Shown: positions 1 through 9,774, counted from the stretch's first letter. The stretch: DNA of 64,000 nt from Cloacibacterium sp047601505 (GCF_047601505.1 NZ_JASGJD010000001.1:1116001-1180000); one strand, 5' to 3'. Numbers and translations are program-made. Notes: a model not told the origin generated them from the letters alone.

Positions 1-1
1 A

Positions 2-3000
2 AGAAGCTGGCCAGTTCCCGCAGGAGTAACTTCTATTACCGTAGAAGTTTGGGGCGGTGGTGGCGGTGGACAAAAGGCTGCCGTATCATCTTCTAGAGGT
101 GGAGGTGGTTCTGGTGGAGGGTATGTAAAAGCAACCTATCCTGTTTCGTTTGGTGAAACATATGCTTATACAATTGGAACAGGAGGTACTGGTGATTCTG
201 GTGGGAATGGAACTCAAACTTATTTTATAGATGTAAATACAATTAAAGCAGTTGGTGGTAATGGGGCTGGTGCTCAGACAACAGCAACTAATTTATCTGG
301 AATTGGAGCTGCTGCCCCAACTTCAGGTAATGCAGTTGGTGGGTTTGCAGTCTTAGTTAATTCTACTTATGGAGGCAGTGGTGCTAGTGCAGGTACAGGA
401 GGAGGAAATAATTATAGTGGTGGTGGAGGTTCTAGTGCAGGTAATGGAAATAATAATGGGAATAATGCTTCAGGTAGTGCAGGAGGTATTGCCCCAAGTA
501 ATGGTTATGTTGGAGGTAATGGTGTAGCTAGTGGTTCTGGAGTTGGTTATGTTGGAGGTATTGGTGCAGGAGGAGGAGGAGGACGAAGAGGTAATAGTGG
601 TTCTTCCGCAGAAGTTGGAGGTGCAGGAGGATCAGGACAAATAAGGATTACTTATACTGCTGTTTGTACGGGTGCTCCAGCAGGTGGCACTGCCAGCCTT
701 TCTCCATCTACGGGTAATCCTAATAGTACTTTTACGGCTTCGGTTACAGGTTCAGTTACAGGTTCGACATATACTTACCAATGGCAATCTGCACCTTCTT
801 CTACAGGTCCTTGGACAAATATTGCAGGAGCTACAAGTTCTGGGGCTACTACTATTACTGCGGTTTCTACTGTCTCAACTACATATTATAGAAGAATGGT
901 TACTTGTACCAATTCTGGGTTAGTGGATTATTCTTCTACGGTTTCTTACACTACAGTACTCACGTATTGTAAGCCTACTTCTTCAAGTCCAAGCTCGTTA
1001 TATATTCGTGAGTTTCAGTTTTTGGGAACGTTAAATAGTGTTCCTGCTAATACTTCTACATATGCTACAGGTTATCAGGATTTTACTTCTTTAACGCCTG
1101 CGCAACAACCTCAGAATGCAGCCATGAACATAACAGCAAAAACCAATGGTACTTCTGGAGGGGCTTGGAAAGCATGGGTAGATTGGAATCGAGATGGAGA
1201 TTTTGATGATGCTGGCGAGGAAATTTATAGAATGACGGGTTGGACAACTCCTTCCATTACGTTCGGTTTCATTGTACCTTCTACTGCTTTAGGGGTTTAT
1301 AGATTAAGAATTGGTACTAAGTCATCTGCTTCAAATTTTGCTAATTGTGATACTTTAACCGGAGAGTATGAAGATTATTTGTTTGAAGCGATGGTAGATT
1401 GCCCTGCGAAAGTTCTTACAATTAATGATGTACATGCTTTCGATGGAGAAAGATGCGGCCCTGGATCTGTAAGGATATCAGCTACAGGTAATGCTAGTGC
1501 GGTAGATTATAAGTGGTATGATAGTATTTATGGTGGAACTTTGCTGGGAACAGGAAACACGTACAATACTCCCTCTATTTCTGCAACCACTACATATTAT
1601 GTTACTGCTGTCAGTTCTACAGGCTGTGAAACAGCTTATCGTTATCCTGTGGTGGCTAGGATAGATCCCCAGCCAACGGTAACATTTAGTACTAATAAGC
1701 CCGCAATTTGTGGAGAAGACGATCCTACTTTGCTAGTTACGGCAGCAGGAGATAAATATCAGGATGTAATTTTTGAAAAATTTGATTCTGGTCTTGGAGC
1801 TTTTAACAATGTTGTAGCGGGTGCCTATACAAATTCTTTAGGTTATTGGCTGAATAAGCCCAGTCCTTACATTCCAACGGTGGCTGAAGGGTATGCAGGT
1901 ACATCACCAGCGTTTTCATCAGGTTATTTTGGAGGGAATTATGCTATCATTAATTCTGATATTTCTAGAACTACAAGTGTTTTAAATTATATGGTGTCTA
2001 ATGATCTTGATGTAAGTGGCTATATAAATCTGAAATTAGATTTTGATATGTATCATTTTTCAATTGCTGCAAATGATACTCAAGGTTATGTGAAAGTTGA
2101 GTATTCTTTGGATAGCGGTGCTAATTGGAATGCTCTCACTACTTTTTTTAATGATGTGGGTAATCCTTTTAACTGGTATAAATTTACTTTTGATATACCT
2201 GGAAGTAATTTTACTTCTTCAAAATTTAAAATTAGATTTACTCATTTTTCTGCAGCTGCTTCTGGTGTGTTTTATGAAGCGATTACCACTGTTGATAATG
2301 TAAGATTATATGGCTACAAAAATATTACCACGCCTTTTGCTTGGTCTAGTGCTACTACTACATTGTATAAATCAGATTGTGTTTCGGCATTGGGAGGTGC
2401 ATTAGAATCTACTGTATGTGTAAAGCCAACAGCAACAGAATTAGAAGATGTTAATTGGGCTCTTAATGCGAGTGCTACTTTTAGCAATGGTTGTCCTGCG
2501 ATTGGAAATTATACTGTTTCTAACGATACTAAAACATGGTTGCAACCTAGTATCATAGATTGGAATTTAGGTGCGCAATGGAAGCCTGCATCTGTGCCAA
2601 CCATCGCAAAATGTGTTATCGTAAGAACTCCTGTTGTCTTGCCTACAGGTTCTACAGGAACTCACGGTTTGGCAAGAAGTGTTATTGTGAAAGCTGGAGG
2701 TAAGCTAGCCGTTGAACCTAAATCTAGCCTTACCATTCAAAATTATATAAAAAATGAAGCTGCAGCTACGGATGTAATAATAGAATCTGATGCTAATTTA
2801 ATCCAGAACAATAATGCTGCGGTTAATATTGGAGATATAACTGTAAGAAGAAATGCTTTTCTGAAGTATAAAGATTATAACTATTGGGGTGCACCTGTTA
2901 CAGGGCAAAATGTTAGGAATTTTTCACCTAATACTTTAAGCAGTAAATTTTTAGTTTATAATGAAGCGAATGATTTTTTTGACGGATTATTTGTCCATAA

Positions 3001-4315
3001 TAAGTACCCATATGCTGATGTTAATGGTAATACCATAAGTACTACCCCCACTGTAGATATGGCTACAAATAATTTTATAAATGGCTATGGTTACTGTATT
3101 AGAGCTTCTGAGTTTTCATCTAATACAGATAAAACAATTCAGATAGGGGAGTTTAAAGGGATTCCAAATAATGGAATTATAGATGTTTCTATTTTTAAAT
3201 CTTCAACAGGGCATGGTTATAATCTGATTTCTAATCCTTATCCGTCAAATATAGATTTTGAAGCTTTATATAATTATGGTACAAATAGTAACTTAATATA
3301 TAATACTGCGTTTTTTTGGACAAATACCAACTTTAATCCGCAGATGCAAGGCTCTAAGTATCCTTCAAATTTGCCAAGTGGAAGGCAAATAGTGAATAAT
3401 TATGCGGTTTTAAATGGAACAGGAGGTGTAGCAGCTCCTTATGCTACTGGTACAGGTAATAATGATCCTATAGGGAGTGTTTCAAATTGTCTAGAATGTA
3501 TTACTCCTAATAAGTATGTTAAAGTAGGGCAAGGCTTTATTGTGAAAGCAAAGGCTAGTGGTAAATTGGTTTTTGAGAATGGGAGTAATATTAGGAATAA
3601 TAACGCTTCCTCCGTTTTTTTTAATAGAATGAGTGTAGCGAGTAAATCGGATGTGAAAGATAGGTTTTGGCTTAATCTAAAAACGCCTTTAGATTTTAAT
3701 ACTCCATTGCTTGTAGGTTATATAAAAGGAGCTACAGATGATTATGATGAAGATTATGACGCAAAATTGTTCATATATGCTGGGGATAGTTTTTATTCTG
3801 TTTTTGAAGATGAAAAATTAGCAATACAAGGCAGAAATTATCCATTTAACGAAAAAGATGTTATTGTATTAGGGGCAAGTTTTGGTTTAGAGGGGCAATA
3901 CGAGATTTCTTTATCTAGCAAAGAAGGTATTTTTGAGAACGGACAGAATGTTTATTTAAAGGATAATTTAACTGGAATGGTTGCGAATCTTTCTGAAGGT
4001 AAATATACTTTTCATGCAAATGCGGGAGATTCTGTGGGTAGATTTGAGGTTCAATATAAACCAGCAAATACTCTTGATGTGTCGAATACTGAAAAAGGAA
4101 ATTTAAAGGTGTATCAAACGAAAAATGAAATTGTTATAGATTCTCCAATTAAAGTGACAGGAGTTAATATATTTGATGCTTCAGGAAAGTTGCTCTATAC
4201 TAAAAAAGAGAATGAAAATAAAGTGAAAATTAATTCTGTATTCTTCAAATCTGGTGTTTATTTGGTTGAAGTAGAAACGAACCAAGGAAAACAAACAAAA
4301 AAAATATTAAAATAA
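2..4315 (+). CDS. Large T9SS-secreted surface protein, 5'-truncated by window edge
   Basis: The frame is open from the second base of the window, so the start and signal peptide lie upstream; 1437 codons are visible. The first ~220 residues are a glycine-rich domain that begins with a PAGVTSITVEVWGGGGGG-type motif. Ig-like segments follow, then a GEVED-type domain (WVDWNRDGDFDD near visible residue 395) and an Ig-like block rich in paired Cys and Tyr. The last ~80 residues are a T9SS type A sorting domain ending in KKILK. The protein should cross the outer membrane by the type IX system and be anchored or released at the surface, perhaps as an adhesin. An internal ATG at 896 gives a shorter frame but is not the real start. 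The ~500 C-terminal residues are homologous to the next gene. Confidence 0.9.
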   Translation, partial: RSWPVPAGVTSITVEVWGGGGGGQKAAVSSSRGGGGSGGGYVKATYPVSFGETYAYTIGTGGTGDSGGNGTQTYFIDVNTIKAVGGNGAGAQTTATNLSGIGAAAPTSGNAVGGFAVLVNSTYGGSGASAGTGGGNNYSGGGGSSAGNGNNNGNNASGSAGGIAPSNGYVGGNGVASGSGVGYVGGIGAGGGGGRRGNSGSSAEVGGAGGSGQIRITYTAVCTGAPAGGTASLSPSTGNPNSTFTASVTGSVTGSTYTYQWQSAPSSTGPWTNIAGATSSGATTITAVSTVSTTYYRRMVTCTNSGLVDYSSTVSYTTVLTYCKPTSSSPSSLYIREFQFLGTLNSVPANTSTYATGYQDFTSLTPAQQPQNAAMNITAKTNGTSGGAWKAWVDWNRDGDFDDAGEEIYRMTGWTTPSITFGFIVPSTALGVYRLRIGTKSSASNFANCDTLTGEYEDYLFEAMVDCPAKVLTINDVHAFDGERCGPGSVRISATGNASAVDYKWYDSIYGGTLLGTGNTYNTPSISATTTYYVTAVSSTGCETAYRYPVVARIDPQPTVTFSTNKPAICGEDDPTLLVTAAGDKYQDVIFEKFDSGLGAFNNVVAGAYTNSLGYWLNKPSPYIPTVAEGYAGTSPAFSSGYFGGNYAIINSDISRTTSVLNYMVSNDLDVSGYINLKLDFDMYHFSIAANDTQGYVKVEYSLDSGANWNALTTFFNDVGNPFNWYKFTFDIPGSNFTSSKFKIRFTHFSAAASGVFYEAITTVDNVRLYGYKNITTPFAWSSATTTLYKSDCVSALGGALESTVCVKPTATELEDVNWALNASATFSNGCPAIGNYTVSNDTKTWLQPSIIDWNLGAQWKPASVPTIAKCVIVRTPVVLPTGSTGTHGLARSVIVKAGGKLAVEPKSSLTIQNYIKNEAAATDVIIESDANLIQNNNAAVNIGDITVRRNAFLKYKDYNYWGAPVTGQNVRNFSPNTLSSKFLVYNEANDFFDGLFVHNKYPYADVNGNTISTTPTVDMATNNFINGYGYCIRASEFSSNTDKTIQIGEFKGIPNNGIIDVSIFKSSTGHGYNLISNPYPSNIDFEALYNYGTNSNLIYNTAFFWTNTNFNPQMQGSKYPSNLPSGRQIVNNYAVLNGTGGVAAPYATGTGNNDPIGSVSNCLECITPNKYVKVGQGFIVKAKASGKLVFENGSNIRNNNASSVFFNRMSVASKSDVKDRFWLNLKTPLDFNTPLLVGYIKGATDDYDEDYDAKLFIYAGDSFYSVFEDEKLAIQGRNYPFNEKDVIVLGASFGLEGQYEISLSSKEGIFENGQNVYLKDNLTGMVANLSEGKYTFHANAGDSVGRFEVQYKPANTLDVSNTEKGNLKVYQTKNEIVIDSPIKVTGVNIFDASGKLLYTKKENENKVKINSVFFKSGVYLVEVETNQGKQTKKILK

Positions 4316-4337
4316 ATAGCACTTATTTTTTAATTAG

Positions 4338-4367
4338 TTCTCCCTATTCGATTAGGGAGAATTTTTT
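4338..4367 (+). terminator. Intrinsic terminator after the first T9SS gene
   Basis: A perfect 9-bp stem (TTCTCCCTA at 4338-4346, TAGGGAGAA at 4353-4361) with a 6-base loop is followed by a T-run. Confidence 0.85.
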
Positions 4368-4872
4368 ATTTATACCTATAGACTTATAATGAATTGAAAA
4401 TACTTGAGGTCTTAATTTTATAATTCATTAATTTTTTCTTATTTAAAAAAGATGTTTTAGTGTTTTATTAAAGTGCTAAAATATCTTTTTTTGATGTTCA
4501 TGCGGTTTGATATTTTGTTTTTACTAAAAAAACTTGTGCCTTATTTTTATGTTTTTTGCATGAAAAGTTAGTTTTAAGAGAGTATAAAGGGTTGGAAGTG
4601 CTTTTTTTGAAAATTTAATAAAAAATTAATATTAGTGTAGAATTATGATTTTGCCCTGTTGATGAGGGTTTTCCTTATACTTATTATATATTAGATAATT
4701 ATAGATGTAATTTATAGATTTTGTATATTATGTTATTGTTAATGATATTAATTTTTTTTGTACTTTTGCAACATGATAACGCAAACTAAAGTTTATTAAC
4801 ACAAAGTAAACTTTAAAAAACAAAATACTAATTCTTCACACAAAGGAATTGGTGTTTTAAAACACAAATACA
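4368..4872. other. AT-rich intergenic region with second hairpin and 5' leader
   Basis: No gene is visible. A second hairpin at 4451-4485 (GATGTTTTAG / CTAAAATATC, one G-T pair) followed by T7 could be a back-up terminator. The downstream part contains the promoter of the next gene and a leader of ~100 bases with an AAAGTTTA/TAAACTTT hairpin (4788-4814) and a 14-bp palindrome GTGTTTTAAAACAC at 4852-4865. Confidence 0.6.
4736..4768 (+). promoter_or_regulatory. Bacteroidota-type promoter of the second T9SS gene
   Basis: TTG at 4736-4738 and TACTTTTG (TAnnTTTG) at 4761-4768 are 22 bases apart, within the normal spacing for the flavobacterial primary sigma factor. Confidence 0.65.
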
Positions 4873-7800
4873 ATGATAACTAAACGATTATTACTACTGC
4901 TATTGCTGTGGCCATTTCTTATGTGGTCGCAAACTGATTTGGTGAAATGGTATAATGCCGATTTTACTCCTTCTCTTATAGAAAATCATATCACTGCCTC
5001 TAATATTACAACTTCTAATATATCTAAAAGTAATATTGATAGAAATAACAATGATCCTGGAAGTATATTCTATAGTTTTGGAGGTTTTCCAGCTCCTGTT
5101 TGGAATAATCCTAATACTTTAGATGCTAATAAGTATATTCAATTTGCAATATCGCCTGAAAATATGTATAAAATAGAGCTAAATAGTTTTAATTTTAATG
5201 CGTGGTTTCAGGGAGGAAATGGTCAAATTGAAGTTAGGTATTCTAAAGATCAATCATTTTCAAAATACAGCACACTTTTTTCTGGTTCTTTGTCTGGTAG
5301 TTATGGCTCAGGAGATAATAAAGAGTTATCTTTTCCATCTGACATAGTTGTGAATTCTGGTGAAACAATGTATGTTAGAATTTTTGCATTTAATACAAAT
5401 AATGAGCTTCATATAGAGCATAATAATAGTGGTACTCTTGGTCCAAATTTTAAGGGAAAAGTTAGTCTAATTACGCCAACTGTGGTTAACGCTTATGATG
5501 ATAAATTTTTAGGGCTTAAGAATCAAAGTATTTCAGCGCTTATTCTTGATAATGACGACTATAAATATACTAGTGCAATTAATGCAATCAATATTACAAA
5601 GCAACCAGAGCACGGGACTTTAACAATTAATGGAACGAGTGCCGTAACATATAAACCTAATGCTAACTATGTAGGGTACGATAATTTTTATTATACAATT
5701 ACAAATGCTGTGGGGGTCTCTAATTCGGCTAAAGTAGAATTACAAGTGATTGATAACTCAAGTTCTACAGAGCAAGTTTTAACAAAATGGATAAATGCTG
5801 ATTTAACGCCAAAAAATTATGTAACAGGTGTTTCGGGGAATACGCTTACTTCAAAAGGGCTTTCTATGAGTAAAGGGAGCGTATGGCCTTATGATACATT
5901 TTCATTGAGTAATTTACCTTCTCCTAAAGTAAATAATGGATATTTGGATGAAAATAATTATTTGGAATTTGCTGTAAAAGCTGGTTCAAGTGATGATTAT
6001 ACTGCACTCTTATCATCATTTAAGTTTGAATATTACATTAATAAAAATAATGATGATGCTAAATTTTCTTTGAGGTATTCAAAAGACGCTAATTTTAAAA
6101 CAGGCGTATATACCGTTGATATTCCTTCTGTTAAAAAAGAAAAATGGACTTCAGTTAATTTTTCGTTGGACAGTTCTTTAGCGTTCTTGTATCCCGGCGA
6201 AGTTTTTTATGTGAGATTATATGTATATAACACATGGAATTCTTTTATGATAAAGTATGATAAAGCTACGGAAGCAGGATCTTCTTTTTCTGGATATGTT
6301 TCTCCGTATTATCCTGCGCCTTGTTCTGTTTCGGCCGTTTGGAATGCATCAGGTTGGGTGAATAATGTAAAGCCTGATATTAATAAAAAAGCAATCATCA
6401 ATGCTGATTATGATACTTTAGTTAATGGCAGTTTTGAGGCTTGTTCTGTACAGGTTAATAAAGGGAAACTTTCGATTTCTAAAGATAAGTATGTTAAAGT
6501 AAACAAAACGATAGAAACAACTAATGGAGGTTCTATAGAAGTTCAGTCTGACGGTAATTTATTTCAGTTAGATGGAAGTATAATCAATAGTAGTGCAATT
6601 AAGGTTTTGAGAGAAGCATCTCTTAAGTATAAAGATTATAACTATTGGGGAACTCCTGTGTTGGGTCAAAACCTTAAAGCTTTTTCACCAAATACACCTA
6701 ATAGTAAATTCTATACTTATAGTGAGTCAAAAAATAATTTTACAGTAATTAATCCTACATCTAATAATTTTGTGCCGGGAATGGGATACGCTATTAGAGC
6801 TGAAGATAATCTTTCTTCTACTACTTCTATTGTTACTGCTGTTTATACAGGTATTCCAAATAATGGAGATACTTATGTAAATGTTGATAAATCTTCAGTT
6901 GGTTATGGGTATAATTTGATAGGTAATCCTTATCCTTCAGATATTAATTTTGATGATTTTTATAATGAAAATAAAAATGTTATTAACAATATTGCTTATT
7001 TATGGACCAATGTTAATCCCAATCCCGCAATGCAAGGTTCTGCCTATCCAAGTGGGGGGTATATTAATAATTATGCAATTATAAATGGTAGTGGAGGCGT
7101 TCCTGCTGCTAGTCCAGTATGTAATAGCAATGCTGGTAAATGTTCCAATACACCAAGCAATATAATGAGAATTGGACAAGGATTTATAGTACAATCTAAA
7201 TTGCCTGGAACTAATGCTATCGTTTTTAAAAACTCAATGAGAAAAACGAATGTTAATGCAAAATTTTTTAATAGAGTAGCTTCTAAAACAACTACTGATC
7301 AAACGGATCGTTTTTGGCTTCAGCTTACTACTCCTTTAGGTGTAACTAATAAAATTTTGATTGCTTATAAAGAAGAAGCGACTAACGATTTTGAAATTGA
7401 TTATGATGCGCCACATATGGTAATAGGCTCGGATTCTTTTTATTCAATCCTTAGTGATAAAAAATTAGCAATTCAAGGCAGACATTATCCTCTTTTAAAA
7501 GATGATGCTATACCTTTAGGTGCTTCGTTTTATGGAGATGGTACTTATACTATTTCGATGTCTGAGAAAGAAGGTATTTTTGCTAATGGACAAAATGTTT
7601 ATTTGAAGGATAAATTAACAGGTGTTACCACAAATTTATCTGAAAATTCTTACAGTTTTTCAGCTTCTATAGGACAGGATAATAATCGTTTTGAGATTAT
7701 TTATGTAAATACTAATTCTACATTAGGAACAGGTAGTAGTACTAAGAATCAATTAGTTGTATATCAAGTTGGTGGTCTTGTTAAAATAGAATCTCCAGAG

Positions 7801-7968
7801 AATATGAACAAGGTTGCTTTGTTTGATATGGCTGGTAAAGTAGTGTATCAAGATAATGTTTCGGGTAAAACTACTCAGATTAATTCGCAGAGATTAGTTG
7901 CAGGTGTTTATATTCTAAATATTCAGTCAGTAAATGGAAAAACATCTAAAAAAATAATAATTAAATAA
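4873..7968 (+). CDS. T9SS-secreted surface protein with duplicated N-terminal domain
   Basis: 1031 residues. A signal peptide is visible (MITKRLLLLLLLWPFLMWSQ). Residues ~22-195 and ~302-480 are two copies of one domain, each opening with a L(V/T)KW(Y/I)NAD motif. Between them, at ~200-295, is a cadherin/Ig-like (Big_9-type) domain. The second half is homologous to the C-terminal half of the preceding gene: both have KYKDYNYWGxPV, the NPYPS block, the QGFIV block and the QNVYLKDxLTG block. The C terminus is a T9SS type A domain ending KKIIIK. It is likely an exported surface protein or adhesin with its own promoter. The substrate or partner is unknown. Confidence 0.9.
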   Translation: MITKRLLLLLLLWPFLMWSQTDLVKWYNADFTPSLIENHITASNITTSNISKSNIDRNNNDPGSIFYSFGGFPAPVWNNPNTLDANKYIQFAISPENMYKIELNSFNFNAWFQGGNGQIEVRYSKDQSFSKYSTLFSGSLSGSYGSGDNKELSFPSDIVVNSGETMYVRIFAFNTNNELHIEHNNSGTLGPNFKGKVSLITPTVVNAYDDKFLGLKNQSISALILDNDDYKYTSAINAINITKQPEHGTLTINGTSAVTYKPNANYVGYDNFYYTITNAVGVSNSAKVELQVIDNSSSTEQVLTKWINADLTPKNYVTGVSGNTLTSKGLSMSKGSVWPYDTFSLSNLPSPKVNNGYLDENNYLEFAVKAGSSDDYTALLSSFKFEYYINKNNDDAKFSLRYSKDANFKTGVYTVDIPSVKKEKWTSVNFSLDSSLAFLYPGEVFYVRLYVYNTWNSFMIKYDKATEAGSSFSGYVSPYYPAPCSVSAVWNASGWVNNVKPDINKKAIINADYDTLVNGSFEACSVQVNKGKLSISKDKYVKVNKTIETTNGGSIEVQSDGNLFQLDGSIINSSAIKVLREASLKYKDYNYWGTPVLGQNLKAFSPNTPNSKFYTYSESKNNFTVINPTSNNFVPGMGYAIRAEDNLSSTTSIVTAVYTGIPNNGDTYVNVDKSSVGYGYNLIGNPYPSDINFDDFYNENKNVINNIAYLWTNVNPNPAMQGSAYPSGGYINNYAIINGSGGVPAASPVCNSNAGKCSNTPSNIMRIGQGFIVQSKLPGTNAIVFKNSMRKTNVNAKFFNRVASKTTTDQTDRFWLQLTTPLGVTNKILIAYKEEATNDFEIDYDAPHMVIGSDSFYSILSDKKLAIQGRHYPLLKDDAIPLGASFYGDGTYTISMSEKEGIFANGQNVYLKDKLTGVTTNLSENSYSFSASIGQDNNRFEIIYVNTNSTLGTGSSTKNQLVVYQVGGLVKIESPENMNKVALFDMAGKVVYQDNVSGKTTQINSQRLVAGVYILNIQSVNGKTSKKIIIK

Positions 7969-8031
7969 TTTATTATAAAATTTTAGAGCATTCGGCTATC
8001 GGATATCTAATGCTTTGATTATTAAAAATTT

Positions 8032-8064
8032 CAGTTCATTTTATTATAAGTGAACTGTTTTTTT
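8032..8064 (+). terminator. Intrinsic terminator
   Basis: CAGTTCA (8032-8038) pairs with TGAACTG (8051-8057) and is followed by a T-run. It lies 64 bases after the stop of the T9SS gene. Confidence 0.75.
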
Positions 8065-8147
8065 ATAAATTGCATTAACTTATTTCTGGTTAGTATTAAA
8101 AAAATGATTAAATTATTGATATACAGAATAAATTAATTTATAAATAT

Positions 8148-8155
8148 TATATTTG
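8148..8155 (+). promoter_or_regulatory. Putative -7 element TATATTTG
   Basis: It matches TAnnTTTG 37 bases before the start of the small PID-CTERM-like gene. No well-spaced TTG was seen. Confidence 0.4.
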
Positions 8156-8192
8156 CCAATAAGATTATAAATAAAAAAGGAATTACTATTTA

Positions 8193-8465
8193 ATGAAAAC
8201 AATTATTTTAATCATTTTTTTATTTTTCGGAAGTAGAGTTAATGCGCAACAAGAAGACAATGTTTTTCAAAAATCTGAAAATCAAACGACTGGTGTTTCT
8301 TCTAAGGGAGATGTAAACGATAATAGGGTTGAAAGTAATACCGGGCCTTCTAATCCTGGAGATATTGACGTAGTTCCAATAGACAATTACATCCTGGTAT
8401 TAATAATTGCAGGAATTTCTTTGGTGATTTATCAATACAAAAAAAGACAAAAAACCATTCAATAA
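8193..8465 (+). CDS. Small PID-CTERM-like sorted membrane protein
   Basis: 90 residues. There is an N-terminal signal peptide (MKTIILIIFLFFGSRVNAQ), a polar Asn/Ser-rich middle, then a C-terminal signature: VPID at ~61-64, one hydrophobic helix (YILVLIIAGISLVIYQY) and a basic tail KKRQK. This tripartite end is what PEP-CTERM-type and PID-CTERM sorting signals look like. In Bacteroidota these are thought to be handled by an exosortase-like protease, but no exosortase gene is in this window. It stands alone between the T9SS proteins and recX, close to the glycan operon. Naming it PID-CTERM is from memory of the family; the architecture is seen directly. Confidence 0.7.
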   Translation: MKTIILIIFLFFGSRVNAQQEDNVFQKSENQTTGVSSKGDVNDNRVESNTGPSNPGDIDVVPIDNYILVLIIAGISLVIYQYKKRQKTIQ

Positions 8466-8472
8466 TAATGAT

Positions 8473-8516
8473 AAATCCGAAAGAATAACTTTCGGATTTA
8501 TTGTAAAATTTTTTTT
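8473..8516 (+). terminator. Intrinsic terminator
   Basis: A perfect 11-bp stem AAATCCGAAAG / CTTTCGGATTT (8473-8499) has a 5-base loop. A long T-run starts 9 bases later. Confidence 0.75.
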
Positions 8517-8522
8517 TATCAC

Positions 8523-8554
8523 ATCACTTCATCACCTCATCACTTCATCACCCC
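8523..8554 (+). repeat. Four tandem 8-bp repeats before recX
   Basis: The units ATCACTTC, ATCACCTC, ATCACTTC and ATCACCCC are in direct tandem and end 6 bases before the recX ATG, in its untranslated leader. Confidence 0.85.
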
Positions 8555-8560
8555 ATCATC

Positions 8561-9025
8561 ATGTCTTCTGAAAAAAAATCTTTTACCTTCGAAGAAATAA
8601 AACAAAAGCTGGTAAATTACTGTGTTTATCAAGACAGATGCCATGCCGAAGTAGAACAAAAGATGAGAGAGTTTCTGCTCATTCCAGAAGCAAAAGAAGA
8701 AATTTTACTCTACTTAATAAAAGAAAATTTTCTAAATGAAGAAAGATTTGCCAAAAGTTATGTGCGAGGAAAATTCTACATCAAAAAATGGGGAAAGAAT
8801 AAAATAAAACTCAATCTTTTACAGAAGGGGATTTCCGAAAAATTAATCTTAAAATCTTTTTCCGAAATCAATCAGGAAGATTATATCAAAGAACTAAAAT
8901 TGTTAATAGAAAAACTTCAACCCTTGGGGAAAGGATTAAAGGAATATCAAAAAAAACAAAAAATAATAAAAGTGTTACTGTCAAAAGGCTACGAATATGA
9001 TTTAATTTTGGAAGAATTTGAATAA
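8561..9025 (+). CDS. recX: Regulatory protein RecX
   Basis: 154 residues, the normal RecX length, built of repeated three-helix units. The motif YLIKENFLNEERFAKSYVRGK at ~46-66 is the typical RecX core (L-xx-E-x-RFA-xx-Y). RecX binds RecA filaments and restrains recombinase activity in the cytoplasm. It is not next to recA here. The unusual feature is the tandem octamer repeat directly before the start. No Shine-Dalgarno is visible, which is usual in this phylum. Confidence 0.9.
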   Translation: MSSEKKSFTFEEIKQKLVNYCVYQDRCHAEVEQKMREFLLIPEAKEEILLYLIKENFLNEERFAKSYVRGKFYIKKWGKNKIKLNLLQKGISEKLILKSFSEINQEDYIKELKLLIEKLQPLGKGLKEYQKKQKIIKVLLSKGYEYDLILEEFE

Positions 9026-9147
9026 AGTTTTTTCTTTCTTTAAAGTATTGAAAAAATACAATGTTAGTGGCTGAATAATTTTGTGCTGAAGAGGATGTTT
9101 TTTTGTAAAAAAAATGTTAAAAAAGTGTAAATGTTTAAGGATTTAAT

Positions 9148-9155
9148 TAAATTTG
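9148..9155 (+). promoter_or_regulatory. Putative -7 element TAAATTTG of the glycan operon
   Basis: It matches TAnnTTTG 13 bases before the pglC-like start. No correctly spaced TTG was found, so support is partial. Confidence 0.4.
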
Positions 9156-9168
9156 TGTCTAGGATTAT

Positions 9169-9774
9169 ATGTACAGAAATTACTTTAAAACACTTTTAGA
9201 TAAACTCCTATCGCTGTTAGGAATTGTTTTGTTATCTCCAGTTTTTATAGTGGTTTTTGTAGTGTTATTTTTTAATAACAAAGGGAAAGTTTTTTTTATT
9301 CAAAACAGACCTGGCAAAAATGGCGAAATTTTTAAAATCATTAAATTTAAAACCATGAATGATAAGAAAGATGCGCAAGGCAATCTCTTATCAGATGCAG
9401 ATAGACTTTCTGTTTTTGGCAAAATCGTTAGAAAAACTTCTTTAGACGAAATTCCTCAACTTTTTAACGTTTTAATAGGAAATATGAGCCTTATTGGGCC
9501 GAGACCTTTGTTACCCGAATATTTGCCTCTTTATAATAGCTTTCAGTATAAAAGACATCTTGTAAAACCGGGGATTACGGGTTGGGCTCAGGTAAATGGT
9601 AGAAATGCTATAACTTGGCAGAAAAAATTCGAACTAGATGTTTGGTATGTTAATCATTTAAGCTTCTGGTTAGATATTAAAATTATATTTTTAACAATTA
9701 AAAAAGTCTTTGTGTCAGAAGGTATTAATGCAGAAGGAGAGGCCACAACAATAGCTTTTAAAGGAAATGAGTAG
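9169..9774 (+). CDS. pglC: PglC-like undecaprenyl-phosphate sugar-1-phosphate transferase
   Basis: 201 residues, the small monotopic phosphoglycosyl transferase class. One N-terminal re-entrant hydrophobic segment (~10-33) precedes the core: FKTMND, the Asp-Glu dyad in KTSLDEIPQLFNV (~85-97), the SLIGPRPLLPEY motif and PGITGWAQVNGRN. It should transfer a sugar phosphate (diNAcBac-1-P in PglC) from UDP-sugar to undecaprenyl phosphate on the inner membrane. It is the first gene of a run whose next three products match PglD, PglE and PglF. It overlaps the next gene by 8 bases, so translation is probably coupled. The exact sugar is inferred from the neighbours. Confidence 0.85.
   Translation: MYRNYFKTLLDKLLSLLGIVLLSPVFIVVFVVLFFNNKGKVFFIQNRPGKNGEIFKIIKFKTMNDKKDAQGNLLSDADRLSVFGKIVRKTSLDEIPQLFNVLIGNMSLIGPRPLLPEYLPLYNSFQYKRHLVKPGITGWAQVNGRNAITWQKKFELDVWYVNHLSFWLDIKIIFLTIKKVFVSEGINAEGEATTIAFKGNE

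Noticed and set aside
380..640. CRISPR-like or tandem DNA repeat
   Set aside because: The repeated GGTGGAGG-type bases simply encode a glycine-rich protein domain; there are no regular spacers.
672..923. 83-residue ORF, Leu-rich
   Set aside because: It lies out of frame inside the large T9SS gene, whose own frame is open from base 2, and has no recognisable features.
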